DNA of 64,000 bases from Allodiplogaster sudhausi (Eukaryota; Nematoda; Chromadorea; Rhabditida; Diplogasteridae). Shown piece by piece: positions 22,441 to 34,249 of the stretch. Below the pieces are notes generated by a model. That model ran no database searches. It was not told the DNA's origin and saw only the letters and a program-made list of their open reading frames with translations. The stretch is taken from contig CALZFC010000251.1 in the NCBI GenBank assembly GCA_945643635.1, positions 3,252,501 to 3,316,500 of the forward strand. The letters are read 5' to 3'. The stretch's first letter is position 1. Each line of letters opens with the position of its first letter. A program made the position numbers and the translations under genes.

Positions 22441-24489
22441 TAATCATATGGAATACTCATTAAAATGGTTTCCAAATTAAATATTTCAGAAACCAACTGA
22501 AAAATCAACAATTTGAAGTTTGGAAAGTGGACATACTCCATCCTATTTCGGTGGATGGTGTATATGACGAAACCAGCGATAGCTAGCGGGCTAACTAGCA
22601 GGAAAAGTGCTCCAACGATTGCCCCAATGGTAATGTAGCGATGTTTGTGAGCTGTCAATTGGAGTTGCTCAATTTTCTCTCTTTTTTTAAATATAGCATC
22701 GCTCATTCGTCTCTTTTCTCACAAGTTACCTCAAAACGCACTAAAACAGAAGAGGGGATGCAAAAGAGTGGGAAAATATTCTTCATAATGATCTCTTTAA
22801 TTCATCAAACGTCAACCAATAGTCATGAAGAAAATCGGTCGATATACAGCGATGCATCGCTCTATGCTGGTGGCAATTATAAGATAGGCACTGGAATGAG
22901 AGAGAGAGAGAGGGAGAAAGAGAAAGAGAAAGAGATAAAGAAAGAGAGAAAGAGAGAGAGAGAGAGATAAAGAGAAAGAAGGAGTGAAAGAAGGAGAGAT
23001 TGAAGGAGAGAGACTTAAATAAGATATATAATCATGGAAGGAAAGGAAGGGAAAGAAGAAATGTGGGAATTGCGCATTGATGAGCGACATCGATTGTGTG
23101 ATCAATCAAACAAACAATAGATTTACTTTGTGATCAGACTTTGATTAACCTGTTCATTCTCATCCATTGTTTTGGCAAAAAGTGAAAATTACAGAAGCTG
23201 CAAGTGAACCGGTAGACATGTCATAGCATAATAAGACGACTCTGTTAGATAAATAAAGAATGTCGGTGGCTATTGCAGCCTGAAATAAAATGATAACCTT
23301 TTTTCCTACTTTTCAGGCGATTAAACTGCCAAGAAACTGACTCAAACTAAGGGTCAATATGTAAATTAGTTCACTTTTGTTAAGGGTAAAGGTTCCAAAA
23401 GTGCCATTTCGATTCCAAAAATTGGGTCTTTGGCCAGGTATTTGGCACCGCCGAGTCTGCTAATTTTATGTAGTGTCTCAAGTCGCAAACAATAAGAGCA
23501 CTGTAGAAGGTTCGGATCCTTTGTATGTACCGGCCTCTATGGTCAATTCCAATTTGTTTCTATTTTTTCTAATGCACTTTACAGTTATACGTTAATTTTT
23601 TATGTAGTCTTATCAACCTTGAGAAAAATGTAGTTCTCCGACGGCATTTTGTGAAGTACAAACAAGTTGATGGATTGATTTAATGCTCCTGCAATTTGTA
23701 AGTTTATTCAAGAAGAAACAAAAAGAACCCGATACTTACCAAGACAATATAGGGCGGGAAGAACGTAGGAATATAAGAAATCAAGTTCGTACATAATTGT
23801 CGCGTTCTGAAGTCGAAGGAAGAAATATGAATTTTTAATTACTTGTTTGCGATGAGAAAAAATAGGGGTGTTTCTCACATTATTTATTAAAAGACAGTCT
23901 AAGAAGGAGCAATGGAGTATTTTTCAGCGTTTAGAAGTGATGAAATTCTCAAGTAAATGTTTAAATATTAAGTAGAAAAATTAGAAAGCGCCCAAATCTA
24001 AAATGTGTGTTAAAGAGGATAAGGAAGCATATAAAATGAACAGTAGGAGTTGAAGAAAGACGAAAGGTTAGTTTAAAATAATTCTCACGTTTTCTTTATC
24101 ATTCCATGAGAGTTTTATTGTGAGTCAACAAGAAAAAATTCTCTAAAATAGCTATTTAGCTTTTCTTCTGCGTTGAGAGCGTGTGAAATAAGCGAGTGCC
24201 TCGCACCAAAAAAAAAACAAAATATGGTCGTGGCACTTAGAACCAAGTAGAAAAAAAATTTTCAACTCTCTGACACTTCGTTTCAGACAAATGCGCATCG
24301 ATCCACCTTCATAAAGCCTCATGTTAAGCATTCAGTGAACGGCTCCTTTAAGATATGACCGTGTTCCCAAAAGCCATGGCACCGTTGGCGTAGTTCCGTC
24401 TTACTCTTTTCATTTTCCAACATTCCACATATCCAGCTTCTCGACATGTAGAGGTGTAGATGTGCATATGACAAGAAGAAATAATCCTT

Positions 24490-24740
24490 CAGACCCGTAT
24501 GTCTGAAAGACACTTCTCCTCCATTTCGGAAGTACTAACCCAAGGCTACAGTTTTCTATATTTGGTTCTCCAATTTCAAACCCGCAATATGTTAGGGATC
24601 TAGGTGTACTTTTTGCAAGCAATCTTTCTTTTCGACCACATATTATGGGTATTGTTAAGAAGGCAAACAAGCGCACCAATTTTATTTTCCTCTGCATACG
24701 CTCTCGCAGGCCAAAGCTCTTGTTGCTGCATATATTGTTT
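24490..24740 (+). mobile_element. LINE fragment, reverse transcriptase thumb region (left part)
   Basis: The plus strand reads LLLHFGSTNP, then PQYVRDLGVLFASNLSF, then HIMGIVKKANKR, the region after the RT active site in CR1/Jockey-like LINEs (vrDLGV...Lsf..Hi). The coding match stops abruptly near 24740 and resumes at about 26990 with AYIPYVRSIIEYASPVYDPY. The gap is filled by the opposite-strand LINE. Upstream sequence (24300-24490) is not clearly the same element. Confidence 0.75.
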
Positions 24741-24741
24741 A

Positions 24742-26985
24742 TTGCACACTGAGGCAGAAACATATTTAAATGGAATCGTGGTAGGAAAAAAATAGGACGT
24801 CAGTGGCATGATCACTATATGCTAGTGAGAGCAAGACAGAAGAAAAAAAAACATTATTAAGGGAAAAGGAAAACAAAATATAGATACAACTAAGGCATGA
24901 AATCAACGCATAAGCAGAAATATCTATTGAGTACAAAACAAGGTGAAGATCATTGCAAGTAAGCATGGAGTCTGCATTTAAATTGGTTTGGTGTAACAGA
25001 GTTGATAACTGTGGTTGGCAGAGCATTCCAGGGGGTCACTATTCGAGAAACAAAGCAGTTTTTGTGGACATCAGAGTTAAAAACCGGGAGAGCGAGAAGG
25101 TGAGGACGTTCAGAAGAGCGAGTGGAATATGGACTTGGCGGGAAAGAGAAAAAAGTGGAGGGAGAGATTGGAATTTTATCCTTTAGAATTTTAAAGACGA
25201 CAATGAGATCTGTTTGTTGCCTCCTCGATGAAAGGGTCGGCAGGCCGAAGAGGGTGAGACGCTGCGCGTAGCTTAGCTCTTGCCCGATACGCCGGCACAC
25301 ACTTCTCGTGAAGTCTCTCTGAACATTCTCAATTGAGTTACATAGTCTGATCAATTTTGGATTCCAAACTGTGGAACAATATTCAAGGATTGGCCTAACA
25401 TACGTAACAAAAAGGCGTTTATAAAGCGAAACGTTTTTTTTTATTTAAAAGATCTCAGTATATATCCACTTGTGGTGGACGCTCGTGCGCAAACTGTTTT
25501 TATATGGTGTTCGAAATCGAGTTTGTCAGAATAAGATACGCCTAAATCGCGGACAATTTCGGACTCTGGTAGAATACTTCCGCCTAGGTTGAAGAGGACT
25601 GGAGGGTGATGATTACCCAAACGGACAATCACAGTTTTTGAAGCAGAAATAGTCAAGCTATTGGCAGCGGCCCAGACATGAAGCAAATCAAGTGCTGTTT
25701 GAAGCAAAGTGGGATTGTTAATAGTTGATAGCTTAACATCGTCAGCATACATGCTTATGGAACAACCTGCTGGGATGATATCTGGAAGATCGTTAATAAA
25801 AAAAAGAAAGAGTAATGGACCGAGACAGCTTCCTTGTGGGACACCAGATGGGGTGGGAAATGGTACTGAGTCAGAGTCTGAAACACGTACGAATTGGGTT
25901 CTATCTCTGAGGAAAGCAGAGATAAACTTTAAGAGACAACCTGAGATCCCATAACTCTGTAGTTTTATCATAAGAAGAGGAATAGAAATTGAGTCGAAGG
26001 CCTTAGAAAAGTCTATTAGTGCTACGGAAACATAATGTTTCTGATCTAATGCCTTGTGGTATTCGGTGACAGAGTGAAGAAGTGAGAGCTCGCAGGAATG
26101 GCGGGGTCGGAATCCGAATTGGGCTGGACTGAGAAGTTTATGTTCGTTTAGGTACTCCAGTATGCGTGTGCAGATTATGCGTTCCATAACTTTTGCCGTT
26201 GAGGAGATCAGACTGATTGGTCGGTAGCTAGCGGGATCCGACTTAGCACCTTTTCGCTTATAAATGGGACGCACTATAGCTGTAAGCCAATGATTGGGGC
26301 ATTTTCCATGGAGAAGGAACTGGTTGAACAAAATTGAAAGAGGGAGACAAGAGACAGAAGCGGTTTCTTTCAAGAATGCATATGGAATAGTGTCTGGCGA
26401 GGTACTGTTCCTAAATGGAAGACGGCGAAGTGCACGGAAGACGATGGATGGATGAATATCAACAAAGTCTATGATAGAGGAGGTCCGTTTAGAGACTGGA
26501 GAAGGGGAATGGGAGATTGGTTGACTATAGGCAGAAGCAAAATATTCAGCGAATATTCTGGCCTTATCTTTGTTTTCGTTAATGTATTGTCCTTTATATA
26601 CTAACGAAGGGATAGACGGCATATCTTTAATGTGCTCGCTGGCGAAACGGAAGAGTTTAGTGGGGCTGCTGCTGGAGATTATCGCCTTTTCTAAATTTCG
26701 CCTGTGGCAGTCAAGAGCTCTACGCAATTTAGAGTTGGCTCTGCGGAAAGGGAGATAGCCGATAACATGAATGCGCTTGTAGAGGGAGGCTGCTTTTCTA
26801 CTCAAAGATGAGATCCGAGGAGGAAAGGAGAGGGCTCGCGCCTTTTGTCTTTTGAAAGGGACATGGAGATGAATCAATTGGAGGCATTCAGTAATAAAGG
26901 TGTTGTAAAGCAAATCAGGGTCTACTTGGTTGCCAAGTGAAGATACCCAATTAATGGAGGCGAGGGAAGAAGATATAGCATCAAA
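24742..26985 (-). mobile_element. 5'-truncated CR1/Jockey-like LINE
   Basis: The frame is open from about 26985 to 25441 (ATG at 26913). It encodes the linker and reverse transcriptase, with SYRPISLIS, QFGFRPRHS, ALIDFSKAFDSI, GVPQGSCLGPLLF and the catalytic MYADDVKLS. The endonuclease is absent: the element starts within the linker (FDAISSSLASINW), typical of truncation during target-primed reverse transcription. After a TAA and an A-run (25431-25442) the C-terminal part continues in another frame (LFVTYVRPILEYCSTVW and TPWNALPTTVI, to about 24950). The 3' untranslated part ends with GTGCAATAAACAATA near 24742. It is not autonomous as it stands. Confidence 0.85.
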
Positions 26986-26989
26986 GTTT

Positions 26990-27660
26990 GCGTATATACC
27001 ATATGTTAGATCAATTATAGAGTATGCATCTCCAGTTTATGACCCCTATCTGATTCGAGAAGTTAACTTGATCGAAATTGTCCAGAAATATTTCTTTAGA
27101 CGTCTGTATGCACGCTGTCGATTTAAGTTCTTGTCATATGAAAATGCATGCTCCAAATTCTCCCTCCAATCGCTCACACTTCGCAGGGAAATTGCATGTT
27201 ATAAAATTATGTTCTCGCTATGTTCTGGTCAGTCTGACTTGCCTTTGTCAGTATTTTTCAACATTGTTCCCTTCCGAACCAGGGGTAGATCTTTTAAGCT
27301 ATATCCAACTTTTAAGGCTAGTGACAATACTCTTAAAAATTCAATTGTTCATAAAACATTCAAGGTGCTTAATGGTCTATCCGATTGCGATTTTTCTCTC
27401 TCTTTTGATTCATTTAAAAACAACGCTTTAATGGTTCGCAAATAGTTTGTTTGTCATCATACATTCGATTTACCTGTTTTCTCCTCCCTTTATTCTTTCT
27501 CGTTTTTTCTTTTCTCTCGTAATTTTCTTTTCTTTTCTTTTCCTTCGTTTTGCATTTTATTCTGTCATTGTCTTTAGCTTTACATGTAAGTGCATCTATG
27601 CCATTGTAATGTTCTCGCATTAAGTAACATCATGTATGCGAATAAAGATATACGACCGAC
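26990..27660 (+). mobile_element. LINE fragment, C-terminal and 3' UTR (right part)
   Basis: Continuation of the 24490-24740 element. It reads AYIPYVRSIIEYASPVYDPY, then FFRRLYARCRFK and LTLRREIACYKIMFSLCSG, ending with a TAG after NNALMVRK (27445). A 3' UTR carries AATAAAGATATACGACCGAC at about 27640-27660. The frame across this part is open. Confidence 0.75.
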
Positions 27661-27800
27661 AATTATGGATGTAGCTTCTTTATTCAGGTTGTAATTTTTA
27701 AGGGATACTGGCGACGATGTAAAGAATGCGTAAGAAGAGTTCCATGGCAGGTTCGTGAGCGGGAGTTAAATGGGTGTAGCCAGGGACGGGTGGGCGGAGC

Positions 27801-28638
27801 CTACTTCATAGCAAGGAAGGGAACGTCAACGCGCTGGCGAGGAAGCGCGTCCGACGCATTGCAGATCGCCTTTGGATCCTGTAAACAAAAAGAACTTATT
27901 CTTTTTAAAGTAAAGTAATAATTCACCGTCTCGTTCTTCAAGATTGGGAAGATCTCAATGACCATCTTTGCAGGCGCCGACAGTTCAGCGATCTTCTGAA
28001 CCTGCAAAAACGTTGTTTAAACTTTGTTTATCCTTATAATAATAGGCCGTTCAAACATTTATATTTCGATAGATGTAGATACATTTTCTCTAACAATAAA
28101 ATCTGATTTCGTAATTCAAAAAAAAGAGATCCCTTCTTCAAAGTAATTAAACAAGGAATGCGAAGAGATGAAGAAACAAAATCATGCCTTTGACCTTGTA
28201 GTCGACCCAAGTTGTCGGCTCGACGATACGGTAGACCGGGTAGACGTGGAAGACGTTGTTGTGAGAGCAGCGAATCTTCACAGCCGCGTGTTCGTCAGCT
28301 GTTAAAGAGAAATGAAATTGAACGCAATTTTATCTTATTTTCCTATTTTGGGTAAATTTTACCCGAGAATATTTTTAAGAAGTGGTAATATGTAAAAAAA
28401 ATATTTCCCGCCAAAATGAGTATTTGAACTCATAGCAAGGGTCTTCAAGGCACACCCGAACGATTCGTGAGCCTGGCCCGGCCGGCCACTGGACCTCGGC
28501 GGGGCGGGCGGTGAATGGGACGATGCTCTGGTCGCACGGGTCGGCCTGCTGCTGCTGCTGAGTTGTCTTGGGCGCCGGCGCCGGAGGATTGACAATGGTC
28601 TCCACCGGCAGCGCCGCCTTTCCAACCACAATCGCCAT
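27801..28638 (-). CDS. MSP-domain (sperm-specific-family-like) protein
   Basis: Four exons: 28638 to about 28452, 28195-28298, 27927-28001 and 27801-27878 (stop). Exon 1 encodes a Pro/Gln-rich leader (MAIVVGKAALPVETIVNPP, a QQQQQ run) and the start of a beta domain. Exon 2 gives HAAVKIRCSHNNVFHVYPVY then RIVEPTTWVDYK. The VKI.CS.NN.(F/Y).V.PV...VEP pattern matches the major-sperm-protein fold, closest in style to the shorter sperm-specific SSP proteins. Length is about 150 residues. Exons 2-4 agree in phase. The exon 1 donor is unclear: no GT fits the phase, and a GC donor (CCTT/GCTATG) would. The expected role is cytoskeletal or signalling in amoeboid sperm, from the family only. Confidence 0.65.
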
Positions 28639-29649
28639 GATTGATCCCGACCGAATGCCAAAGGTGAGAAGGAGTGAAATGACGCACTCGCGTCATTTTA
28701 AGCGGTTGAAAAAATTTCTTTTTTTTTTGCATTTTTTCCTTGAATGTTATAAATTTTCTTAAACACTCATGTTGTATGTATTTATTTATAAAAGAAACTT
28801 CCTTAATCCGAGCTCATTATAGAAATATGATTTGAGAATTATTCATACTTATGGCTAGTGGATATAGAAAAGGAAATATCAACCCATCCAAATTTTGCTT
28901 TCTCTTATGAAATGGTAGGCACTCAAAGCCGCATGGATCAAAAATTCGCCTACGGAAAGGATTGGCGGGCGAAAACTGCAACTGTCGCGATTTCAGTTTC
29001 GGATTGCGCATTTTGTACTGAGATTCCCTGGTTTACTATACAAAGTCTTCCGATTGTCCGCAGCGACGAACACTGAAGATGCGTCGACTTCTGCAGAACC
29101 GTAGTACTTTCCTCGCTTCATTTTAACCACAGAATGAGGCGTTTGATGATAACGCTCATCAGTTTAAGTATAACTGTTTTAATTAAAAAGAAATAGTTGT
29201 CTCCTATTTTAGAAGCTTTGTCGAGCAGCACCACCATCGGCACCATTTAGGACAGCATCGAACCTAGTCGAGCATTTCCAAAGATGATGCTGACTAAAAT
29301 TGTTTAATTAAAAAATGATAATTTTCGTAACAGTTTTGAATCTCGTAAAAGATCTAAATTTGTCCTCTATAAATGATTTTTTTAATAATATTTTTTTTCC
29401 ATTTTTTAAGATGTCATTCTGAATGAGAGATGATTGGCGTGCAGCGCCATTTGCCATTAACAATAAGCCACCGCGGCCCTGTTTGATAATGCTTACCAGG
29501 AATAAATCAATGGAAAATTTTTTTAGTAACTGTTGGCATTCTAGCTATTATGGAGATGGTGAAAGTGAAGAAGAAGAACTTAACAAGCATTAACTGTTTG
29601 TTTCTGTTTGTTCTGTTTGTTCTTTAATCTTCCTGTTGTTGTTTTTGTT
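28639..29649. other. Intergenic, no gene seen
   Basis: Upstream flank of the MSP-domain gene. The ORF at 28858-29076 has no recognisable features and no splice context. A poly-T run and AT-rich DNA follow. Confidence 0.5.
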
Positions 29650-30230
29650 CCGGTCTGTTTCTGGCACTGATTACTCGTTTCCTTTAACAACATTCCTGTT
29701 AAATAGATAAAATTCTTTTAGAAGCGTGGGAGAAGTATGCGTCTCCCTATTTCCCATGCGCTTGCTTTCCGCATTGTATGGCTGACATGACTCAGCGTGG
29801 GAGAAATAACAGCAAAAATTGCCCGCGCTGAACTGAAGCGTTCGTAAGCTTTTTTTTAAATAAGACATGCTCTTGGATGACCCAAGGCAACGCTTACAAG
29901 GGAATTCTCGTAAAGCAACATGAATCTACAATCAAGGTTGATTTTAACTTGATTGATAACGATACGACTATCGAGCAACTTAATGTCCGAATTTATTTAT
30001 TTACAGCAAAGAAAAGTAAAGCACGTTTGACATGAGTTGCCACGAACAACGTCAGATTCCGAGGGCGTAGATATGATATGAAAGAGTTCCTTTTATGCTC
30101 TCACTTCGAGATGCATACTCCAATTCATGACCACGAGTAAGCGCCACGGGGGATTCTCGGCAATCTGGACGTGTGGGCGGAGCCTAACGAGCTCTTCGTG
30201 CAACTTCTTCAACATCTGCAGAAGCATCTA
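29650..30230. repeat. Segment shared with 20518-21060
   Basis: Near-identical duplicate of 20518-21060 with small indels (for example an extra ATTT repeat around 29995). It extends into the 3' flank of GPCR copy B. Confidence 0.8.
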
Positions 30231-30431
30231 CGAAACGTTTGCCGAAACTCTTTCGAGAAAAGCGCGTAGAGATACAAATCGACGACGTACCTGAAGAGAG
30301 AACGTTGAGAGGGAAAGAAGTCGCGTGAAGTTATTTAGGTTTAATTTGGATTAATCTATAATTTTTAATACGTATATATGTATCTATATATGTATATGCA
30401 TGTAAATTAATGAAAACAATTGCGGAGAAAA

Positions 30432-32660
30432 TTAATACGCCAAAACGTAGTTGGTTTCTCGAAAAACGATGAAGAAGAAGGCGAACGAGCTCAGGTTCAT
30501 TTGAAATTCCTCGAATACAAAGAGCAGCAAGTTGTGAATCTGAAAATCTACAACGTCCATTGCGTACATGGAATCGTGCAAACTCAATGTGCACTTATTG
30601 TTAGAGCTCAATAGAGTACCGCTGCCTTCCGGCATTACATTCGTAGATGTCGCTCTTAATCTAGCGTCCCATGTCATATCGAACCAACCATTTCCGGTGC
30701 TCTACACGTGATATAAATGAGTGTTGTTATGAGGAGCATAATGGAAGGACGGCTCAATCCCGGATTGGAGGACCTTGTAGAGAAAGTAAAACTCACACAA
30801 GCAGCTTACACTTAGCTTCATGAGGGTTTTTGTCGTTTCCAGGATGTTGCTGATTGTCAGAAAGTGGCGATGTCAAAGATTTGATATACTTGCACATACC
30901 GAAGGCGGAGAAGTTTGCAGACGAGGGCGATTGTCAGGGAGCAAATCAGGACTAACGGTAGCCAAGCGGAGCACACCTAAATTCCAGATTAGTCCTCATC
31001 TTTCAACTAGCAAAACTGCAAGACCAATCAATATATCGTGTTTTATTCAATTGTGCCCCTCTTCTAGGATTACAAGCCGCTAGATCAAGTAGAATTGTAG
31101 CAGCCCGAGTTCATGCCCCTTGTATAACCTTTCATTCTGTTACTAATTAAGGTCCTCCGCTAGGAGGATATTGAAAAATACTATACTAACAACCTGGAGA
31201 ATTATAAGTTGTACAGCGTATGCGTCGCGCATGATCTGCTGGTCGTAGTTTCTGCTAAATAGAAAATTGCGTGTAAACACTCATAATCTACTGTTTAAGA
31301 AGTATTGTTAAATTATCTTATTTATGTTTTTCAATTCAATCTTATGGTATAATCGTATTAAATACGCATTTTGATTGCTCCCAAACTGAATATTTCCGAT
31401 ACCTACGGAAAAAATCAATAATCTGCAGTTTCCAACGTGGACTAACACAGTGCTATATCGATGGACGATGTCTATGAAGAATCCAGCGATAGGCACCGGG
31501 CAAAGCAGCAGGAAAATGGCTCCAACGATGGCCGCAATGGCAATGTAGCGATGTTTGTGAGCTGTCAATTGGAGTCGTTCAACTTGTTTATATCTTTTTT
31601 TTGCCTATTCGTCTCTTTTTCTCACCAGTTACTTAGAACATTCTTAATTTCTTTAATAAAATTAATCAAATGTGAACCAATAGTCTTGAAGAAAACCGGT
31701 CGATAGACGGCAATGCATCGCTCTATGCTCATGGCAATTATGAGATAGGCACTGGAATGAGAGAGAGAGAGAGAAAGAATAATGGGAGAGTGAGGGGGAG
31801 AGGGGAAAGAGGTAGATGGAGAAAGATAAGTAAGATGAAGATAAAAGTGAAGTAGAAGAAGAGAGACGAGAGAGACAGAGTGATCAATCATGTGATTCAA
31901 ACAAACAATAGTTTTCTTATGTACGCGACAAGATGGTGTTGTACCTGTTCATTCGCATCCATTGTCCCATCGTTCCGAACACAAGGAAAATTATAAATGC
32001 TGCAAGTGAGGCGGTTGAGTTGTCGTAGCACAATAAAACGAGTTTGTTGATTATATAGAAAATGTCGGTGGCTATTGCAGCCTGAAATTAATTTTTTTGT
32101 AAGTATTCAAGGAAAGTGGAGATGTGGCAAACAGGGGAGGGGTGCATTTCTCAGCATCAAAGTAACTTTAGTCGAATTCTCGCGACGTGAGGTGAAATCT
32201 TTCGCTTATTGTTTGATATGAACTCAGGGTACACAGAGAAAAAAGTTTGAAAAACATTTGCCCTGGAATTGATTTCATTGGAGTTCTTCTTCCGTCCCTC
32301 GCGGTTGGATATCAACTTAGGAAAGCAAAACGTTACGTACCAAAGAGCAACTTTTAAAAGTTGCTAATTAAAAAGTTGCTTACATTTAGTACAAGTACCC
32401 ACTGTAGTCAATTCAATTTTTAGGAGTAATTTTTTAACAATTTTAAACCTATTATTCATGATTTTACGTAATCGTATCAACCTTGAGGAAAATATACTTC
32501 TCCGACGGCATGTTTTGAAGTACGAATAAGTTGATAGATTGATTTATTGCTCCTGCAATTTGTAAGTTTATTTAGAAGAAAAAAGGCAAAGTAACTACTA
32601 CTCACCAAGACCATAAAGTGCGGGGAGAACGTAGGAATAAAAGAAATGAGCTTCGACCAT
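30432..32660 (-). pseudogene. Second-family GPCR, copy B, best preserved but lesioned
   Basis: Exons: 32606-32660 (MVEAHFFYSYVLPALYGL), 32482-32552, 31945-32081 (AAIATDIFYIINKLVLLCYD, TMGQWMRMN), 31678-31751 (AYLIIAMSIERCIAVYRP), 31407-31561 (HKHRYIAIAAIVGAIFLLL), 31194-31251, 30900-30976 (VCSAWLPLVLICSLTIALVC) and a TM7 exon ending at 30432 (SSFAFFFIVFRETNYVLAY). The layout is a seven-helix rhodopsin-class receptor with ERC in place of DRY. Two defects show against its paralogues. One extra T in a T-run near 31410 leaves exon 5 one base too long for the next phase. A TAG stands where copy A has CCG before STGNGWFD (about 30703). If the STGNGWFD block is intronic, only the first matters. Confidence 0.65.
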
Positions 32661-34099
32661 AATTGTTGGTGTGCTAAAGTTGATGGAAGAAAGTTGAATT
32701 TCTACAATATCTTATAAATATTTAGTGATGAGCGAGGAAGGCCCAAAGGTTATTAAAAAGCAATCTCATGTGGACAAAATGTTTTTCAGCATTTAGAAAT
32801 GAAGACATTGTCAAGTGAATTACAGTAGGAAAAATTAATTGGAACAGAATTCCAATATGTTTGTTTAATGTAAGGTGAGAGCAAAGATTGAATGGATGAC
32901 TATTGCACGAATTGAATAGTCACAGTCTGCAGAAAACGAAATGTCAGTTTAAAATAATTCCCACGTTATGTTTGTCTCTCCAAGAGAGTGCAGTTTATTG
33001 TGCGTCAACAGAATGTTGTCTGTATTCTCAAAAAGCAAGGAAAATATGATAAGAAAAAATAAAAAAATAAAAAAAACTGTGAATGATGTAGATAACGGTG
33101 ATTTATTTGTAATGGATTTGGTGAGTGATTTTGTTTTTGCCTTGTGGAGCCTAATCACAGCGAATAGAGTGCAATCTTCGACTTGCGACTGTTGCCCATA
33201 GATTCGTTTAATACGATTAGACGGAGAGAAGGGGAATAATTATGCCTCTGTATCGAGTTGAATTTCCTCTGTGTCAATACAACTTAATGCAGAGGCAAAG
33301 ATCGCAACACCTTAGATGTCTTCTTCCTTGAACCGATGCACGCGATCTTCACTGCGCTTTTGTTCAGCTTACACAAAGAACCCGCTCCGCCGTTTCGAGT
33401 CGTCCACAACTATTCAATCGCTTCATTTTGTACATGCTTTTTATACAACGAAAAAAAAGGATTTGACTTTCTTTTTGCGATGATCAGCTTGTTACATACA
33501 TAGGTGTTCATGGCTGTTTCAAGAGATAAAACGGCACCAAATACAAAATTCATATTTATTTTGATGCCTTATGTCATCATCCGCAACGGAGATGTAGTGG
33601 CGTGAACATCACGTGCCCTCATGTTCTGGTTCATCTTCTGTTTATGAGTTTGATCCTTCTTTTTTTTATTATTATTTTATACTCTCCGGTTATTAACTGA
33701 TGTACAGGCGAAAACGTAAGCGACTGAATGTTTGTACACGTGATATAAATGAATGTTGTTGTTATAAGGAGCATAATGGACGGACGCCAGTTCTTTTATG
33801 GTTCAAAAGAAATGAGAATCTTAACAATCGAGTACCATGATTGGTAACGACACGACATGCCTACGCCAAATCATGGCCACGAGTAAACGCCACGGGGGGA
33901 TTCCGATCGGCAATCTGGACATGTGGGCGGAGCCTAACGAGCTCTTCGTATAACATCATCAACATCTGCAGAGACATCTCCGGAAAGTTTGCCGAAACTC
34001 TATCGAGAAAAGCGCGTAGAGGTACAAATCGACTACGTAACTGAAGAAAGAGCGCTGTGTGAAATTATTTTGGTGTAATAAATCATTACCCGCGAATTC

Positions 34100-34230
34100 A
34101 AAATCATTTCCAACATCATGGGCATCGCAAAAAAATATGTATTTTTTTGATGTTGGAAACGATTTTGAATTTTATATATATATATATATATATATATGTT
34201 TTGCAATGCCCATGATGTTGGAAATGATTT
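34100..34230. repeat. Hairpin-forming inverted repeat with (TA)n core
   Basis: AAATCATTTCCAACATCATG at 34101 faces CATGATGTTGGAAATGATTT at 34211, arms of over 30 bases including CGCAAAA/TTTTGCA. A third direct fragment (GATGTTGGAAACGATTTTGA) lies at 34149, and a TA run at 34175-34200. Not coding. Confidence 0.85.
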
Positions 34231-34249
34231 TTATATATATATCTACTTT

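Larger units (their letters stand above)
21179..23794 (-). pseudogene. Second-family GPCR, copy A, frameshifted
   Basis: Recognisable exons on the minus strand: MYELDFLYSYVLPALYCL (23794, donor GTAAGT), ALNQSINLFVLHKMPSENY (about 23680), the TM2/TM3 exon (about 23145-23280), SIERCIAVYRP (about 22870), HKHRYITIGAIVGALFLL (about 22650), TM5 (LLICSLTIALVHKLLRLR, about 21700) and a TM7-like exon (about 21290). The TM2/TM3 exon is 7 bases shorter than in copies B and C between TCATCCATTGT and GCTGC, which shifts the frame and creates stops before the donor. ERCIAVYRP is a DRY-type motif of rhodopsin-class receptors. The ligand is unknown. A MITE sits inside at 21783-22065. Confidence 0.7.

Noticed and set aside
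26570..26758. Short plus-strand ORFs across the reverse transcriptase
   Set aside because: Shadows of the minus-strand RT frame.
28858..29076. 72-residue plus-strand ORF
   Set aside because: No homologue recognised, no start context or neighbour exon; indistinguishable from chance.
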